This document shows positions 49,801 to 62,132 of a DNA stretch of 64,000 nucleotides, one piece after another (position 1 is the stretch's first letter; every line of letters begins with the position of its first letter). Location: the NCBI GenBank assembly GCA_019055375.1, contig JAHQIW010000109.1:30732-94731 (forward strand). The letters run 5' to 3'. Both the position numbers and the translations under genes were made by a program. The DNA comes from Parelaphostrongylus tenuis. Its lineage: Eukaryota; Nematoda; Chromadorea; Rhabditida; Metastrongylidae. The notes under the pieces are model-generated. The model was not told where the DNA came from. It did not search any database and was given only the letters and a program-made list of their open reading frames with translations.

Positions 49801-52800
49801 TATGATCCAACCACTCTTCTATTTTAGATATAGATGATTGATTTGGTTTCTGCTCCTCAGGTTTCAATTTTTGCTACTGTCACGGCACTTTTTTGATCAT
49901 ATTTCACACCGTAGCCAACTAAAGATGTAAAAATCATGCAGTGAACAAAATATAAAACGTTACTGATCTCATTCTTGTGCGTGCAGTCGCACTACATGAT
50001 GGGAATTTCGACAGTACCAACTGTTGCCATATCTCCAAAATGAAAATGAAGTGAAAAATTATATCGCTGCGGTAGGAAAATCGGGCCTTGATAGAATACA
50101 TCGTTCAGTGATGGTGCTTTTTCAAATGTGCTGATACATCGTAGAAAACACTAATTTTACTGTCTTTTTGTATAATTCAACAAAGAAATTTCTTTTTATT
50201 AGGATACCACTGCCTGTGCCTCGACAAGCAATTGTAGGTATGTTAACATCTATTTGGAGATGCAGATTATCAAACATGCAATTGATTCCCTCTTAGAAAA
50301 CTTTCAGGATTTTTGTAAAAGGCTTCTAAATTGGGCATTTGGTTTCTTATATTCCTTTTTAAATGAAGCTATCTCATTCGTACTGTGAGAATTCTATTGT
50401 AGAAGTAAAGTATCCGATGAGATAATCTGGAACGCTTTTCAGAGAATATTATCAAATATCTTAGATACTGACGAGTACAAAGGCTAATATTGAAGTAGCC
50501 AACTTCTTTATCAAAATTTCCATACATTTAAGAATGCAAAAAGCTATAGCCGAAAAGATTTCGAAAAAGCAGAAAGGAAAAGATATACAAAGTTTTTTTG
50601 CCAAATTATTGCCGATGATACTTGTACGGTCCAATTAAACCAAGTACTCGAATGTTTCCTCAACAATGTGAAGAAAGGTTCAGTGATCTTCTCATTCACC
50701 TAAAAGCAGTATGAATGGTAAATTATACTCGTAATTGATTATGAGATTTGAACAAGTGCGAGCGAGTTTCTAGAGTGTCTCATTTTTTCCGAACAGCGAT
50801 CCTTATCACCCACGGAATCAGTCGACATCTATCAGACTGTAATCGATTTTTATTTGCCGAAATCTGCTTTTTAGCTTGTTGTTCAAGCTCCCTACTAACG
50901 TGTTAATGCAGAGTTTTCATTAATAATAATAACTGATACTTGAACGGTCCGTCTTCACTAATTGGGCGGACCCCAGCACATATTTCATATGTCTCTCTGC
51001 TGCGCGAGTCGTCCATGACGGTGGTCTAATTTGAGCATCAGTAATAATAAGTGGATGAAAAACGTCATACTTTTTGACAAGATATAATACTCAAAAATGT
51101 AAATTAGTAGAATTGAGCTCATCAAAATGATTGCGTATTTTCATATCTACAAATAATCAAAAACAGAAAATTTGATAAAAATCAAAAATGTGTTTTGAAA
51201 TTAATTATAACATCTCTGAGAAGTTAGCAATATTAGATGAAATTCACTTGGTTAGCTGAACTATTCAGAGCAAAAGAAAATTAAGTTGTGTCTCCGTGTA
51301 TGTTTCTTGAAGGGTTCAAAATCGGTTACCTTATTTCTCGAACTTCAGTAAAAGTAATCTGCACATAATTTGTAACTCTGTGCAGATGTTCCTATGAGAT
51401 ATCACCTTAGGTCTTCTGCTGCCATTAAACTTCATTTTCTGAATTTTTGAGAGAAGGAGACATCTCCGACAGCGACTCACATGTCGAAGAACTTATAGAA
51501 TAGTGGTTTTTCAAAAATGACTATGTGAAAAATTGTGTGAAAATTTGCTAACGAGAAGCTCATTACATGTAATGATATGGTTCAGTTTCGTACCTCAATT
51601 TCTTCAACTACCACGAAGTTTGAATCATGACGTATGGCTGTTGCTGTGGAAACAAATTGGTCTATTTCGATTCGACGATGCACCATTCACCTACATAACA
51701 GTTCCTGCCGATTTTCAGAAATACTTTTCGTCTCTATTACAATGCATCCTCCATGAGTGCTGCACGTCTCTGCTGCAATAGCTCCTTGACTGCATCGATA
51801 TCTTCAAAGTGCAATACATTGCACCTGCGATGGCTTCTCCTGCAGGGAAAAGTGTGCTGCAGATTATTTCATTTATCGGTTGTCAAGTTGTGGCGGTCGT
51901 TGGTTTCAACTCGAAACTCTGCTATGAAAAGTCTTTCAATACTACATCTTCGATAAGCTATCGCAAAAAAGTCGTTTGTTCGCTTCTTGAAGCGTTTATA
52001 CATTTAAACATCAGAAAGCGAGCAAGGAACGACTTGTTCTTCATAAACGAAAAAGGACGTCCTTCTCCAGTTTCTGACTAACTTTAAGCCTCAAGAAGAG
52101 CTAGCGGTGGTGAATTCCGAACTAAATCCGCTTACTGAAAATATGTCGGGAGTTATTTGTCTTATGTGGGCAAACTACTAAGTACGATAAGCTGAATTAT
52201 TTCCAATAGAGCGGTTTGTTATTCCTTTAGCTCAAACTGGTTCTAGGCTTATTCAAGATGTCACATCCTCTTCATAGTCTAAATCTTCTGCAAGAACAGG
52301 TGATTTCTCAATTTCCACAAAATAAGACTAAGTGTGCTTTTGTGATATCAGCGCCGTACTGTTTCTCAGCTGAGCAGGCTACGCCGTATATGAAAGCTTG
52401 GCTCCCTGTGAGACACTCCAGCTACAGTGTAAGCCATTCTGGGCAAAACTAATCATAGAGAAAATTGCCAATACGTTCATATTATTTATTATAGAGTCAT
52501 ATGTTAGAGAAAAGAATGGATTAGAAAGATGGAAGGCAAGTGGAATTGAATATTTTCTACACTTGTCAAGAAAAATACGTCGACTCAACAATATCTCTTT
52601 ATAGAATTGGTATTATATCTCATTATTCCAAGCTTTACAACATAGGACAATTAGGATATACACTTAGAGATATTAAACAGAGTGCAACGAAGTAGATTGC
52701 CACTAAATTGGCGGACTTTGTGTGGGATTTTCAGTACAGTTCATATTGTACGAGCTGTTCATGTCAGACATATTCACCGGAATTGTCAAGTATTGGGCGA

Positions 52801-53204
52801 TTTGGGACATATCAAAACATTTCGTAAATTGTGATTAGTGTAGCGATGCTGCCGTTTCTTATTTAATCTTCGTATAAATGCATTGTTCTGTTAACACAGA
52901 AGCAGCAGAAAATACCTTGAGCAACTGGTATTTTCAAAAGGGCACTCAAGTTTCCTCATAAGTCATTATGAAATTTCACAAAGAGAATGAATAATTCCAA
53001 ATCTCACATTCCTGATGAACTTTCGAAGCTGATGTGGAAATATTTTAACGAGGAACAAATCCATTTCTGATTATATGTCAACACTCAAAATATCAATAAC
53101 TTTGCTGGTTGGTTCAGCGCCACGGCTGCAGTTGCTAACGAATACGAATGAATAACAAGAAATGGAAAGAACAAAGGACAATGTAAACAAGTATCCATTA
53201 TTGA
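49801..53204. other. Intergenic, unassigned apart from the repeat at 50935-51045
   Basis: The 82-90 codon frames at 51533-52081 overlap each other and show no motif, so I do not call a gene. Confidence 0.45.
50935..51045 (+). repeat. Short copy of a palindrome-arm segment
   Basis: GATACTTGAACGGTCCGTCT and GGGCGGACC match 21985-22050 in the right arm (GATACTTGGACGGTCCATGT, GTGCGGACTC) and its mirror near 13125. Confidence 0.6.
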
Positions 53205-53465
53205 CACTTCATTGATCCGTCTTCACAGTGTATCTTTTTCCACTGTGCTCAGTACTTCTACCAGTTCCTTTTTCTTTTCGCCCTCTTTAGGACGGCGTAG
53301 ACTTGTGGGGTTGAACACGTCTCAACGCAATCTTGAGGAAACCCTGGCCGTGGCGTTCCATAGCGTGTTCGCTGTTGACTGCCGGAGAGTGTTTGGGAAG
53401 GGGGAGTGTTCGACCCACGCGCATGATCATCGCAACCACACGGCCCCGGTGGCCTCCATAGACAA
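53205..53465 (-). mobile_element. SINE family B, second inverted copy
   Basis: On the minus strand the head GGGGCCGTGTGGTTGCGATG with the B-box-like GTGGGTCGAACAC and the body CTATGGAACGCCACGGCCAG match the copy at 45967. The end is near GTGAAGACGGATCAATGAA. Confidence 0.75.
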
Positions 53466-54454
53466 GTGTAAGAGTGTGTAAGAGAACACAATTTCTTACG
53501 ATCAGCTTCATGTCCCTAGAATTGACCTAAAACGAGCGAAGCGTTTGTATTGAATATTTGAAAAAATTTCCATATGGACATAATTACTTTCTCTCTTATA
53601 AACGTGGAGTATTTTTCTGCACATTTTCCAAACATGAAATTACAGTCAGCCAATAAGGATATCACAAATGAGTCAATGTATTTCGTTAACTTTTTCACAC
53701 GAATTTGCCCATTTGATGATGTTTTGCCTACTTTCAATGACTTATCAAATTCAAAAAAGGCAAAAGTCAAGTAAATGCTTAGTTTACTGCAAAATTTTAT
53801 CATATGAATTTCACACTTCAATTGACGGATGCAAATGCCGCGATAAAGTGCGGTCCGAAACGGACCCGATATCAGCATTCAACTGCTTCGCTCAGTAGCC
53901 TTTGCCACATCTCTTTAGACCGTTTCCCCATGACGGTGTTTGTAGTCTACACAAATTCAATTTTCAGAATGAGCATGTATGGAAAACATTTTAAGACTGT
54001 CAGTGTTGCTGTGATTGACAAGTGTTTGTCGTCAATGGGTGGTATTTTCGTGCCTTTGCTTAGCTCACACTGCTTCTGTGTCTCAAGGCATAAAGAAGTC
54101 ACCGTTTTACCGACAACGGTGGACTGTGTTAGTTTGCCCGTCATTGCCATGACTGAGAGTAATTTCCTCAATCATATAATTGTTTCCAATAGCAAATCAG
54201 TCCAAAAACTACTTTCTTCATGATTTTCATCGTATCTCATATTTAGAATTGTTGCTAAATATGACTTAATCAAGAAAGAGTCGCTGGTAAATAGTTCGTG
54301 TTGTTCTGGTTTTTTAATATGATTTTTTCAGTGGTAACTGTGTAGTTTCGGTATCGCAAAATCGCGCAATTTTCTTGCGAACATTTTAACACGCAACTTG
54401 CCTGAACTGGCTTTGAGATGGAGTTGTCTTGAGAACAAATCGTTCGCTAATCAT

Positions 54455-54625
54455 GCACGACTGGTGTGGAGAGGAATGCTAGTGAAGCAACGTGCAATAT
54501 TAATGGAGCTTAGGGCGATGATACGGTTGCAAAAAGGAAAGCAAGGAAGTGGTTCGCGAAGTTCAAAGCTGGAGAGGACGATGTGAAGGACCGGTCGCTC
54601 TCAGGCCGTCCACATGAAGATCGAT
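54455..54625 (+). mobile_element. Mariner transposase relic (HTH linker)
   Basis: One frame reads GDDTVAKRKARKWFAKFKAG followed by EDDVKDRSLSGRPHED, matching the N-terminal DNA-binding region of mariner transposases. A stop lies just upstream and the rest is unrecognisable. It sits in intron 3 of pseudogene member 5. Confidence 0.75.
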
Positions 54626-57600
54626 TAATCTAGCGCGCCGCTTTATTAGCATTTTTCCCTACGCGCTATTTGTGTATGAGTCTCAAGCGAACTTTTTACA
54701 AGACAGCTCCATCTTAAAGCAAGTGCAGTCAAGTGTGTGCCAAAACGTTCGTAAGAAAATATGCAACTGATCTATACCAAAATTTTGGAATTTCATTGCA
54801 AAAATCATATTGAAGAACCAAAACGGCATAAACTTTTGCACAACCTATTAGATTTATGTAATAAAAATGCACTTAAATGTAATTGTTGAATGGTTCACTG
54901 ATATGCACAGCCTATCCGCTCTTGGAAGTAAAAAGGTGATTTGTTCGCGCAAATGACGAAAGTTGTTTATATAGAGGAAGAAATGCATCAGTTTTGCGGA
55001 GGAAAAGTAATTAATGAAAATTCAGACCTCCGCTATCCTCAGAGCACCTGATTTTTTGGAGCACTATGATAGGAAACGCTAGCGAGAGTGAATACAAAGC
55101 CATGAATTTTAAATTAAGGGTCAGATATAAAAAAATTACCTTTTGTAAGAATCGTATCTGCAACACGTCTCTTCAACTGACAGGTAAATAAAAGAACTCT
55201 CAACCAAATGCGACCTATCCAATTTAAGGAATCTTGTGCTGAGTTTGCCTTACTTTTCCAAACAAAGTGATCAAATCGCATCTCTATTAGCACCAAGACG
55301 CTGTACAAGAACAGCAAAAAAAATTTGGGCCTTAATTTCACTGGTACACATTTCACATCAGCTGCACAACATCTGTGCAAAAAGATATGTGTCATTACAA
55401 ACAGGAAGCTAAAAACAGCAGCAGAAAGAATTATTCCAAAGATTCACTCTAAGGACTTCGCGAGTATGATGTCTTGCTATGAGCCGCAATGAAAGAGGGC
55501 GAATATATCACTTCTTGCGTCCGCCATCACACACATCTCGCCTGTCTTGCCTCCATTGCACGTAATTCGACCAAAGGTTTGCAGCCAACTCTTCCTCTTC
55601 TAGTTATCATCCTAAACTCTCAAATTCCTGCAAAAGAATAGCGTTTCACAATACTTCTCTTTGCAACTTAAACTGCGATAGAAAGAAAGGAATATGGAGC
55701 ATCTCCAAAACCCAACAGTACGGCCACCAATTGTTCTAGAGTTAAAAAAGCCGAAACCTACTTGTACTTCTTACGACACATACGAAATCCACTCTGACAA
55801 AAAGCGCTTGACATGAAAGCTACATAAGCGCGCGGTCTGTCTGTCCAAAAAGTGCGACCAGAGTAAATTTTCAAATTGTGTTTGAAATGACCGTTTTGTG
55901 CACTGTGATAAGTCATTTGCGAAGATTATCGTGTCCACATATGAAGGACTTTGGATTAAGCACATTTAGTCAAGTTAGGAAAACTATGACTTGGTTTTGA
56001 TATGATCACAAGCTGTATCACGCACGGACCACCGAAGATCGCAAGTGCATCATCTGCTCTCGTCCTAATCTCTGAGTTTCAGAAAAGGTTCATTAGCGTC
56101 ATACAAATGCAGTTCTACCAGCATAAGTCGACCAAGATGTAGATCCGTCATGTACAAAAGCATCGCGTTTTTCGTTATTGAGAGAATATTTAGAGGGAAG
56201 TTTTTGTTAGACAAAGATTTTTCATTGGACTCTGAGTATTTTATTCAAACTTGATTTTGAAGAATTTTAAAACGTACTTTTTTCAGAAAGGTTTCGTTTA
56301 CAGCACTGTAGCACTAGAAACAAAATTCTTTTACACGAGCTGCACATTGTCACGCTTATATTTCGCAGGATAGAACTCTTCTCCTAAATCATTTATTATT
56401 AATCGGAGGCGTAAGTCTCGAAATGTCATAATCATACGTGTCTTAAGGCCCTCCTTACATTGCTATAATGCAGAGAAAATAATTATGTTTCACATAGGCG
56501 TATTTTTTGCAGAGAAGAACTCTTCCCTTAGTTTATAGTATCCGTTAAATAGCATAAGCTTTGGTAAAATCAACACCACGCTTCTCTTCCAAAAACTATT
56601 CCTGCTATATAGTACTCCAAGAGATTGTGCTCCAAACATGCCGCACATTACTTATTGGCTATGGAGTGTTAGTGCTGTGGATCGATAACGCCATCAATCA
56701 GTCGTGCAGCACAATTCACATATAATGGGTGATTTGTGTAATTTGATTTATGGTTTTCCTTCGCTTTAAGAAAATTTTGGACATAATTAAGACTCTGACA
56801 CTCACTAAAATTTTTACATGTTCATATGCTTTGCAGGCATAATACTGTTCAAACTTAGGCTTTCCCTCAGTAGCGTGTTTTGAGAATATAAAATTAAAGT
56901 GAAAGCCTGAACAAACAGAGCAATAAGAAAGGTTTATATTACAATTTCAAGACAGAAAATATAGAAATTTTGGCGATTTGGGGGAAGTTTTTTAAATAAA
57001 TGACGGAAATTTTGCGTGCAAACGCGTGACGCATGTCAAGCACAATTTTATTTCCAATGCTATAACGTTACGAAAAAGCCTCTTCAGATAGCAAACACTT
57101 CTTAAACTTTCTGATATCAACGTTTTCAATCGATCTGCTAAAGGAAGGTCTCCGCCCTGCAAAAAATGCTTTCTATAACTCCTGATAACACGCAGCGCGT
57201 TTGGAAAAAGTTTCCTCTCCTTAAATTGGTTTTTTTCTCTAAAATCTCGTTAAGAATAATTGATACATCTAGAGAAAAAGCGATTTAGCGTCTATCAAGG
57301 TTTTGTTACGTCAATGGCTTACGGATGTTTTGGCGGTCGTTTGCAATCTACTGTAAAAAAGACTAAGGCAAGATTCTACTTCATCAGGTTGTCATTCCGC
57401 GCTTCCCTTTTCTACCGCATAGAGTGGCTAATGGAGCAAGAGGCTCTGACAAGACGAACAAGATCGTCGAATCATACTTTGAGTCATTGGCGCATCAAAA
57501 CCTTGGAAACAGTTGAGACATCTTTTCTAAATCTATCACTTCTTTATTTTCTCCGCTTCAGAATTGCAAAACTTTCTCCTATAGATCAAGAACATATCTA

Positions 57601-57925
57601 AACACTCGTAATATACGCTATCTAATGGCATTCAGTAGATTAGAGAAAGAGCTCTGTCTAGTATGATATGGAAGCGATAGTGCGAAACGTGGCTGATTTT
57701 TTAGTGCTACATTGCCGTAAAAAGGCTTTTGTTTAAACGAGTGCAATTTTGAGTTCTCAAAGATTTGAACTCTCGAATGATCACTGATAGTCGAGTGGTA
57801 AGTCTTTGCTCAGCAAAAGTTGCCTTTTCGAATGTCCTTGCTCGTTAATGGAAAACACTATAGAGTTAATCCACGGCATCGATTGTTTTTGAAACCTCGC
57901 AATAAGCATTCAATATAAATTTTTA
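54626..57925. other. Intronic, unassigned
   Basis: Inside inferred intron 3 of pseudogene member 5. A dispersed-repeat unit lies near 56220-56500. The 113-codon frame at 57260-57601 has no recognisable domain. Confidence 0.45.
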
Positions 57926-58260
57926 AGAATGGTTGAAGCCTTGCCCGAGGTTGGTACGCCAGGGCTCTACACGCGTGTTTCGAAGGTCTCGCCCTCTCGT
58001 CAGTAGCCCACGCCTCACATTAAGCCCTGTATTGTAGCAAGGAGGAAGGCGTATGTGGTGATGGTACAGTATACAATAACACTGTGCCATCACCACTTCT
58101 AAATAGATGAATTTCGCCTGTTAGAGTAAAACTGATCCATGGCAAAGACTGCCTTCAAATCTCGCAGTAAAGATCCAAAATAATTTCAAAAGGGCGAGAC
58201 CCTTGAAACACGCGTGTATAGCCCTGGCGTACCAACTTCGGGTAAGGCTTCCAACATTCT
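57926..58260. mobile_element. MITE-like element with about 65-bp terminal inverted repeats
   Basis: Left end AGAATGGTTGAAGCCTTGCC and its inverted partner at the right. Inside each are TACGCCAGGGCTCTACACGC and the partner CGTGTATAGCCCTGGCGTA. A second hairpin, GTGGTGATGGTACAGT against ACACTGTGCCATCACCAC, sits in the middle (58052-58098). It has no open frame. Confidence 0.83.
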
Positions 58261-59319
58261 CAAACTATGCAGTTAATTGACTAACTGGCTGTAATAGCTT
58301 TTTTGACTAAGCTACTGCACAACTACTGAATAGAATTTACTTAGCCAACGAACTCATGTCCACGTCTTTTTTGGAGCCGGTGATCTAAGCCGATAGTCCA
58401 CAGACACAGGGCAAAATCGTTATACACGCGATGAGCGTATACTAATAAGTTGACCACTTGTTAGTAGCAATTTGTTATTTTCGGGCGATCTATCTTGTAA
58501 AAGTTGGTGTTATTAGTAGCTAGCACAAAGCGTAGTAATATTTTGAAAACTAGGAGGAACGATCGAAACAAGGCTTCTGAGGAAGGCGAAAGTGTTGAGA
58601 CGTTAGTCAGATAAATTCTATCTATCAGCCTCGAAAAGAAGCTTCTATTGATTGATGATGTGGCGGTTACAGTAAAGTTAGTTTTCAAAGCACTAAATCA
58701 TTTCTATCACAATCGTACCACAGTGATACAGTTTTTGATCTATTTCTACATTCCCATGAAGAAACTAGTGGAACAACATGAAGATTCGAGCATCGAATTC
58801 TTGTTTCTCGGATAGCATTGTATTCTTTCAAGGAGTATCAGTCAAGCAGAAACGTTGCCCAGTAAACTCAACGAAACCAAATCAAGAATTGGACTGTTTA
58901 GAAATGTAAATAAGACGAAGACCTAGTTCTTTGACAACTGATTTTACAGGGAGAGCAAATAGAAATGGGTGGTTTGGCGATTGCAAGCAAAAGAAACGAT
59001 ATTTTAAAATAAAATGGTCAACGCAAACGTCGCTTTCAAACTGCCACCATAGACATTGATTGAGAGAGATGTTAACGATTAAAAAGTGCGCTGGAGTCCG
59101 CTTTATCAGTGCTAGCAGACCATTCAATGAGTGCATAGTACTTTCAAAGTACTGTGAAATGTTTCAAGAGACGAATTTTTCTTAATCTTCCTTGTTATAG
59201 ATAGTCCTAAATAACACGAAACGATATTCTCATAAGCGTTCTAAAAATAGAGTGTCAATGAGCACTCCTAAGCTTCCCAGTTGCATGTCGAAGAAATGGT
59301 GCAAAATTTGAGGACTGAC
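58261..59319. other. Intronic; possible Penelope flank near 58560
   Basis: TGAGGAAGGCGAAAGTGTTG and AGACGTTAGTC near 58575-58610 echo the GAAGAAGGCG...CGAAACGTCAGC segment beside the Penelope relic at 22600. Nothing else recognised. Confidence 0.4.
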
Positions 59320-59715
59320 ACATTTTAGATGAATCTTTTGCTAAGCTCTTGCATTCCAATGTCTCACATCCGACTCGAACAGTAAGTTGATACAAAATGG
59401 ACGAGATTATTGCATCGTGGGGAAGTAGTTTGAGACCTCATTGTTCGAGGAGGTCAAAGGCCTAGAAGCAAATATTTCCTCTACTAGAACGTATTTAATA
59501 TTCTTTCACGCACAATATTTACAGCTGTGAAAGCCGTGTTTATGCTCAATGGTTAGTGATTTGTTGAGAAGTTGAAGCTCACTTCACACGTCTACCCATA
59601 ATTCATGAAAAGACCTGGATTACAAAAGTTGTAGGCTTACTGTTTTCATTACAAGGCGTGATACAAATGCCTGGACCGCTCCCTTGCTTGTTTCTATGCC
59701 AAAAGCCTTCGTACG

Positions 59716-59720
59716 AACGG
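59716..59720. repeat. 5-bp target-site duplication, left
   Basis: AACGG next to the TG end of the LTR insert. It is identical to 60609-60613. Confidence 0.7.
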
Positions 59721-60608
59721 TGTAGCAACGGTTCTACGGAGTCGCTTCTAGTTTTCTAGGCGAGAGCCGTGGGTTTCCGGGGACAACAGTTGATGCGCTC
59801 CTTTGCGAATAGTCCTCTAAAGGGCGCGCTCACGACGGCTACCGTGTCATGATCGTGGCTTAGGCCATTCAATAATCTATTCGCTCCGTGAGCGGTCGCT
59901 TTTGTCACTCATCCATTGCGATCTTATCATTCCATTACTAGACGTTTTATTTATGTTCTCATTATACCAGTTACTCGCAAAGCTCATCGCATTGTAAGCG
60001 GAGTTGACGAGCACGCCGGTTGGCCAAGTCCTTATGGGTCCTGTTGGACCCGCCACCAGGATGGGTTCCAGTCCATGTGTATACAATCGTCCAGAATCAT
60101 TCTGACTCATATAATCACCCACTGGATCGGACCCTCGGTGTTTGGCCTTACTCGGGGTAAGCATAACTGCATCCCCTGGTCCGCCGCCTAGTCAAGTCCC
60201 GTAGTCTCAGTTAATTTCATTCACTCATCAATCCTCAATTATATAGGTTAATCCTTTCATCATTATTTGAGCCAACATGTCATGTGGTCTGGTAAGGGCT
60301 CTTGTGGTCTAAACAAAGCACTCGAGATAAAGGTCTATATAGGTTAACTTTATTAGTTCGCACTTAGCCATGTCACAGTACTATCGTAGTTACGCAGTTA
60401 GGCGCCGTTACTATTGCTATCTTCTTATTGTACTTATGTATATAGATTTAGATTTTCTTATATGCTCCATTATAGATCAATCTCTATCCAAGACTTCATT
60501 CGTCACAAGCCCTCAGCAGCAACAAGAATCAATAAATAAATAGAACAAGCCCAACTCAGTGCGATTGGGCGAAATCAAGGCAACGGTAAGCACAGGCCGT
60601 TCCTTCAA
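59721..60608 (+). mobile_element. Solo LTR inserted in exon 2 of member 5
   Basis: The 888-bp insert begins TGTAGCAACG and ends CCGTTCCTTCA (TG...CA termini). It is flanked by the 5-bp duplication AACGG at 59716-59720 and 60609-60613. Removing the insert and one duplication restores continuity of the family exon-2 alignment. An AATAAATAAATA stretch near 60530 fits an LTR polyadenylation signal in plus orientation. It contains no coding domain. No partner LTR was found in the window, so a solo LTR from recombination is the simplest reading. A non-autonomous element with the same end rules is an alternative. Confidence 0.75.
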
Positions 60609-60613
60609 ACGGC
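60609..60613. repeat. 5-bp target-site duplication, right
   Basis: AACGG next to the CA end of the LTR insert. It continues directly into family exon 2. Confidence 0.7.
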
Positions 60614-61028
60614 GGCATCATCGCTGTAGACCACGCTGACAGGCAAAGTGAAGCCGGTGGCGGTGAAGTTCCGTGTGCTCTCTACAATGAATAAAAACAG
60701 GGCTGCAAACATAGGGCTTTCGCGGTGACTGATAAAATGATGACTCCTTCTTTCATCACAATTTTCTTTTTTCTTCCTCATCACCTCAAAATACAAGATC
60801 CTCACACTAAGAGAGTGCAGAATACTTCAGCTCTCTGGTAGTGACAAAGAGTTGGATATATACACACTTTGATTGAAATTCAAATTCTATGCTTGGAATT
60901 GCTATTGCTTGCGCTACCATAGCAGTCTTTCACATATTACCTTGACCTGGTGGCATCATTCCACATCCCAACACTGAACTGATAAATAGGTTCGAAATTA
61001 CGAATATACAGGCGGGAATTATCTCCAT

Positions 61029-62132
61029 CTTTCTGAAAGTATCCAATTCTATCTTCAAGAAGCTCGTCGAATATTGCTGCATTCGAACAAAAATGATTTT
61101 TTTTTGCTCTGGATCATTCGCAGTGTAACAGCGATTTCGGAAATCTACGCTTGAGCGTCAGGATTCCAGACAATCTTGCATTTTTCCAAATTCTTCAAAG
61201 AATTATAAACTTTCAAAGCACTGGATCTAGACTCAAAATACTTCATGACTTCAGTTATATTTTCCACAAACTCAAGTTTTAGAAGATTTTTACGAGTAAA
61301 ATATCATTGAAATCTTGAATGAAAACTAAACACATGAAAACAGTCTTTCAAAAAGTTCACTGAATATGTTAATCGACAATTGAAGGGAGAAGAGAACGAC
61401 TTACATTGCTTTCGCAGCATCTCATTTTTTTGTTGTGACACGGTCCATAGTTCTCAAAGAAAGAAATTTCTACCCGATAAAGCATTTCTGTTCATTATGT
61501 GCTTCATGGAGGATTTACATGAAAGAAGAATAGATAGACAAGAGTAGAGCCCAACTTTTAGTGGGAAGTATTCTAGTCAGAAAAAAAATTAAAGCAGAAA
61601 ATCACATTCGCTGTGGCCTTCTCTCTTTTTTAGTACTGCTATGAAATCTTCATTACTGATGAAGAAACTGTCTGTTAGCCAAAACATAAGTAGCGAATCA
61701 TTGGAAGACTAAGAAGTGATATTGAGACAGGTGACTCCAGAAATTTACCCACTGAAAAAACCTCTTTAAACTCGGTTGTTGAGAAAAAACAGGTGCACAT
61801 AGATAATAGGTCTTGAGAATCCCTCACTTTGCTGGAGGTGTGATCTATTGATTTGAAATGTGTATCCTTAAAAAATATGACGGAGGTGACAATGGGCAAT
61901 TTTTTGTTGTCACCATTTCAAGCACTACAGTTTTCACAATAAAGTTGGGCGGCTAAATTGTACTCAGTTCCACACACGTTCTCCACAAATTCCAGATAGA
62001 GCAAATTGCTACTTTTCCATTATCTCCACTCTTTGTCAGCCTCCTGAGAAAGCGCAAAAGCGCTTTTTTTGGTTTTTTTGGGGGGTTTAGTAGTTATTCG
62101 GCGGCTTAAATCGAGAGAATTTCAGTGGTGTA
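61029..62132. other. 5' flank of member 5, then unassigned
   Basis: The first 300 bp contain the conserved family flank. The rest shows no coding signal. Confidence 0.45.

Larger units (their letters stand above)
53818..61028 (-). pseudogene. Member 5 of the family, broken by LTR insertion, nonsense and frameshift
   Basis: Exon equivalents are 61028-60941, 60681-60609 continuing at 59720-59641 (exon 2, split), 59461-59320, 54152-53998 and 53946-53818. Exon 1 is open, with a leader ending in LGCGMMPPGQ. Exon 2 starts NFTATGFTLPVSVVYSDDA and is cut by an 888-bp LTR-like insert with a 5-bp duplication. Exon 3 has an in-frame TGA where relatives read CAA and ends in a weak donor. Exon 4 is open (KTVTSLC, KQCELS), but the usual His-Cys pair is Gln-Ser. 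Exon 5 loses one base, giving a TGA at its 25th codon (53872), then regains register further on. Introns 1, 2 and 4 (259, 179 and 51 nt) match the family. Intron 3 is 5.2 kb and contains foldback DNA, so the link to exons 4-5 is inferred from order and phase. Confidence 0.75.

Noticed and set aside
53804..54223. Open frame of 139 codons on the plus strand
   Set aside because: It is antisense to exons 4-5 of pseudogene member 5 and crosses their 51-nt intron. No motif.
57260..57601. Open frame of 113 codons on the plus strand
   Set aside because: No domain, no splice context matching a neighbour, and composition like the surrounding intron. Probably chance.
59877..60191. Overlapping open frames on both strands
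   Set aside because: Both lie inside the solo LTR and show no protein motif.
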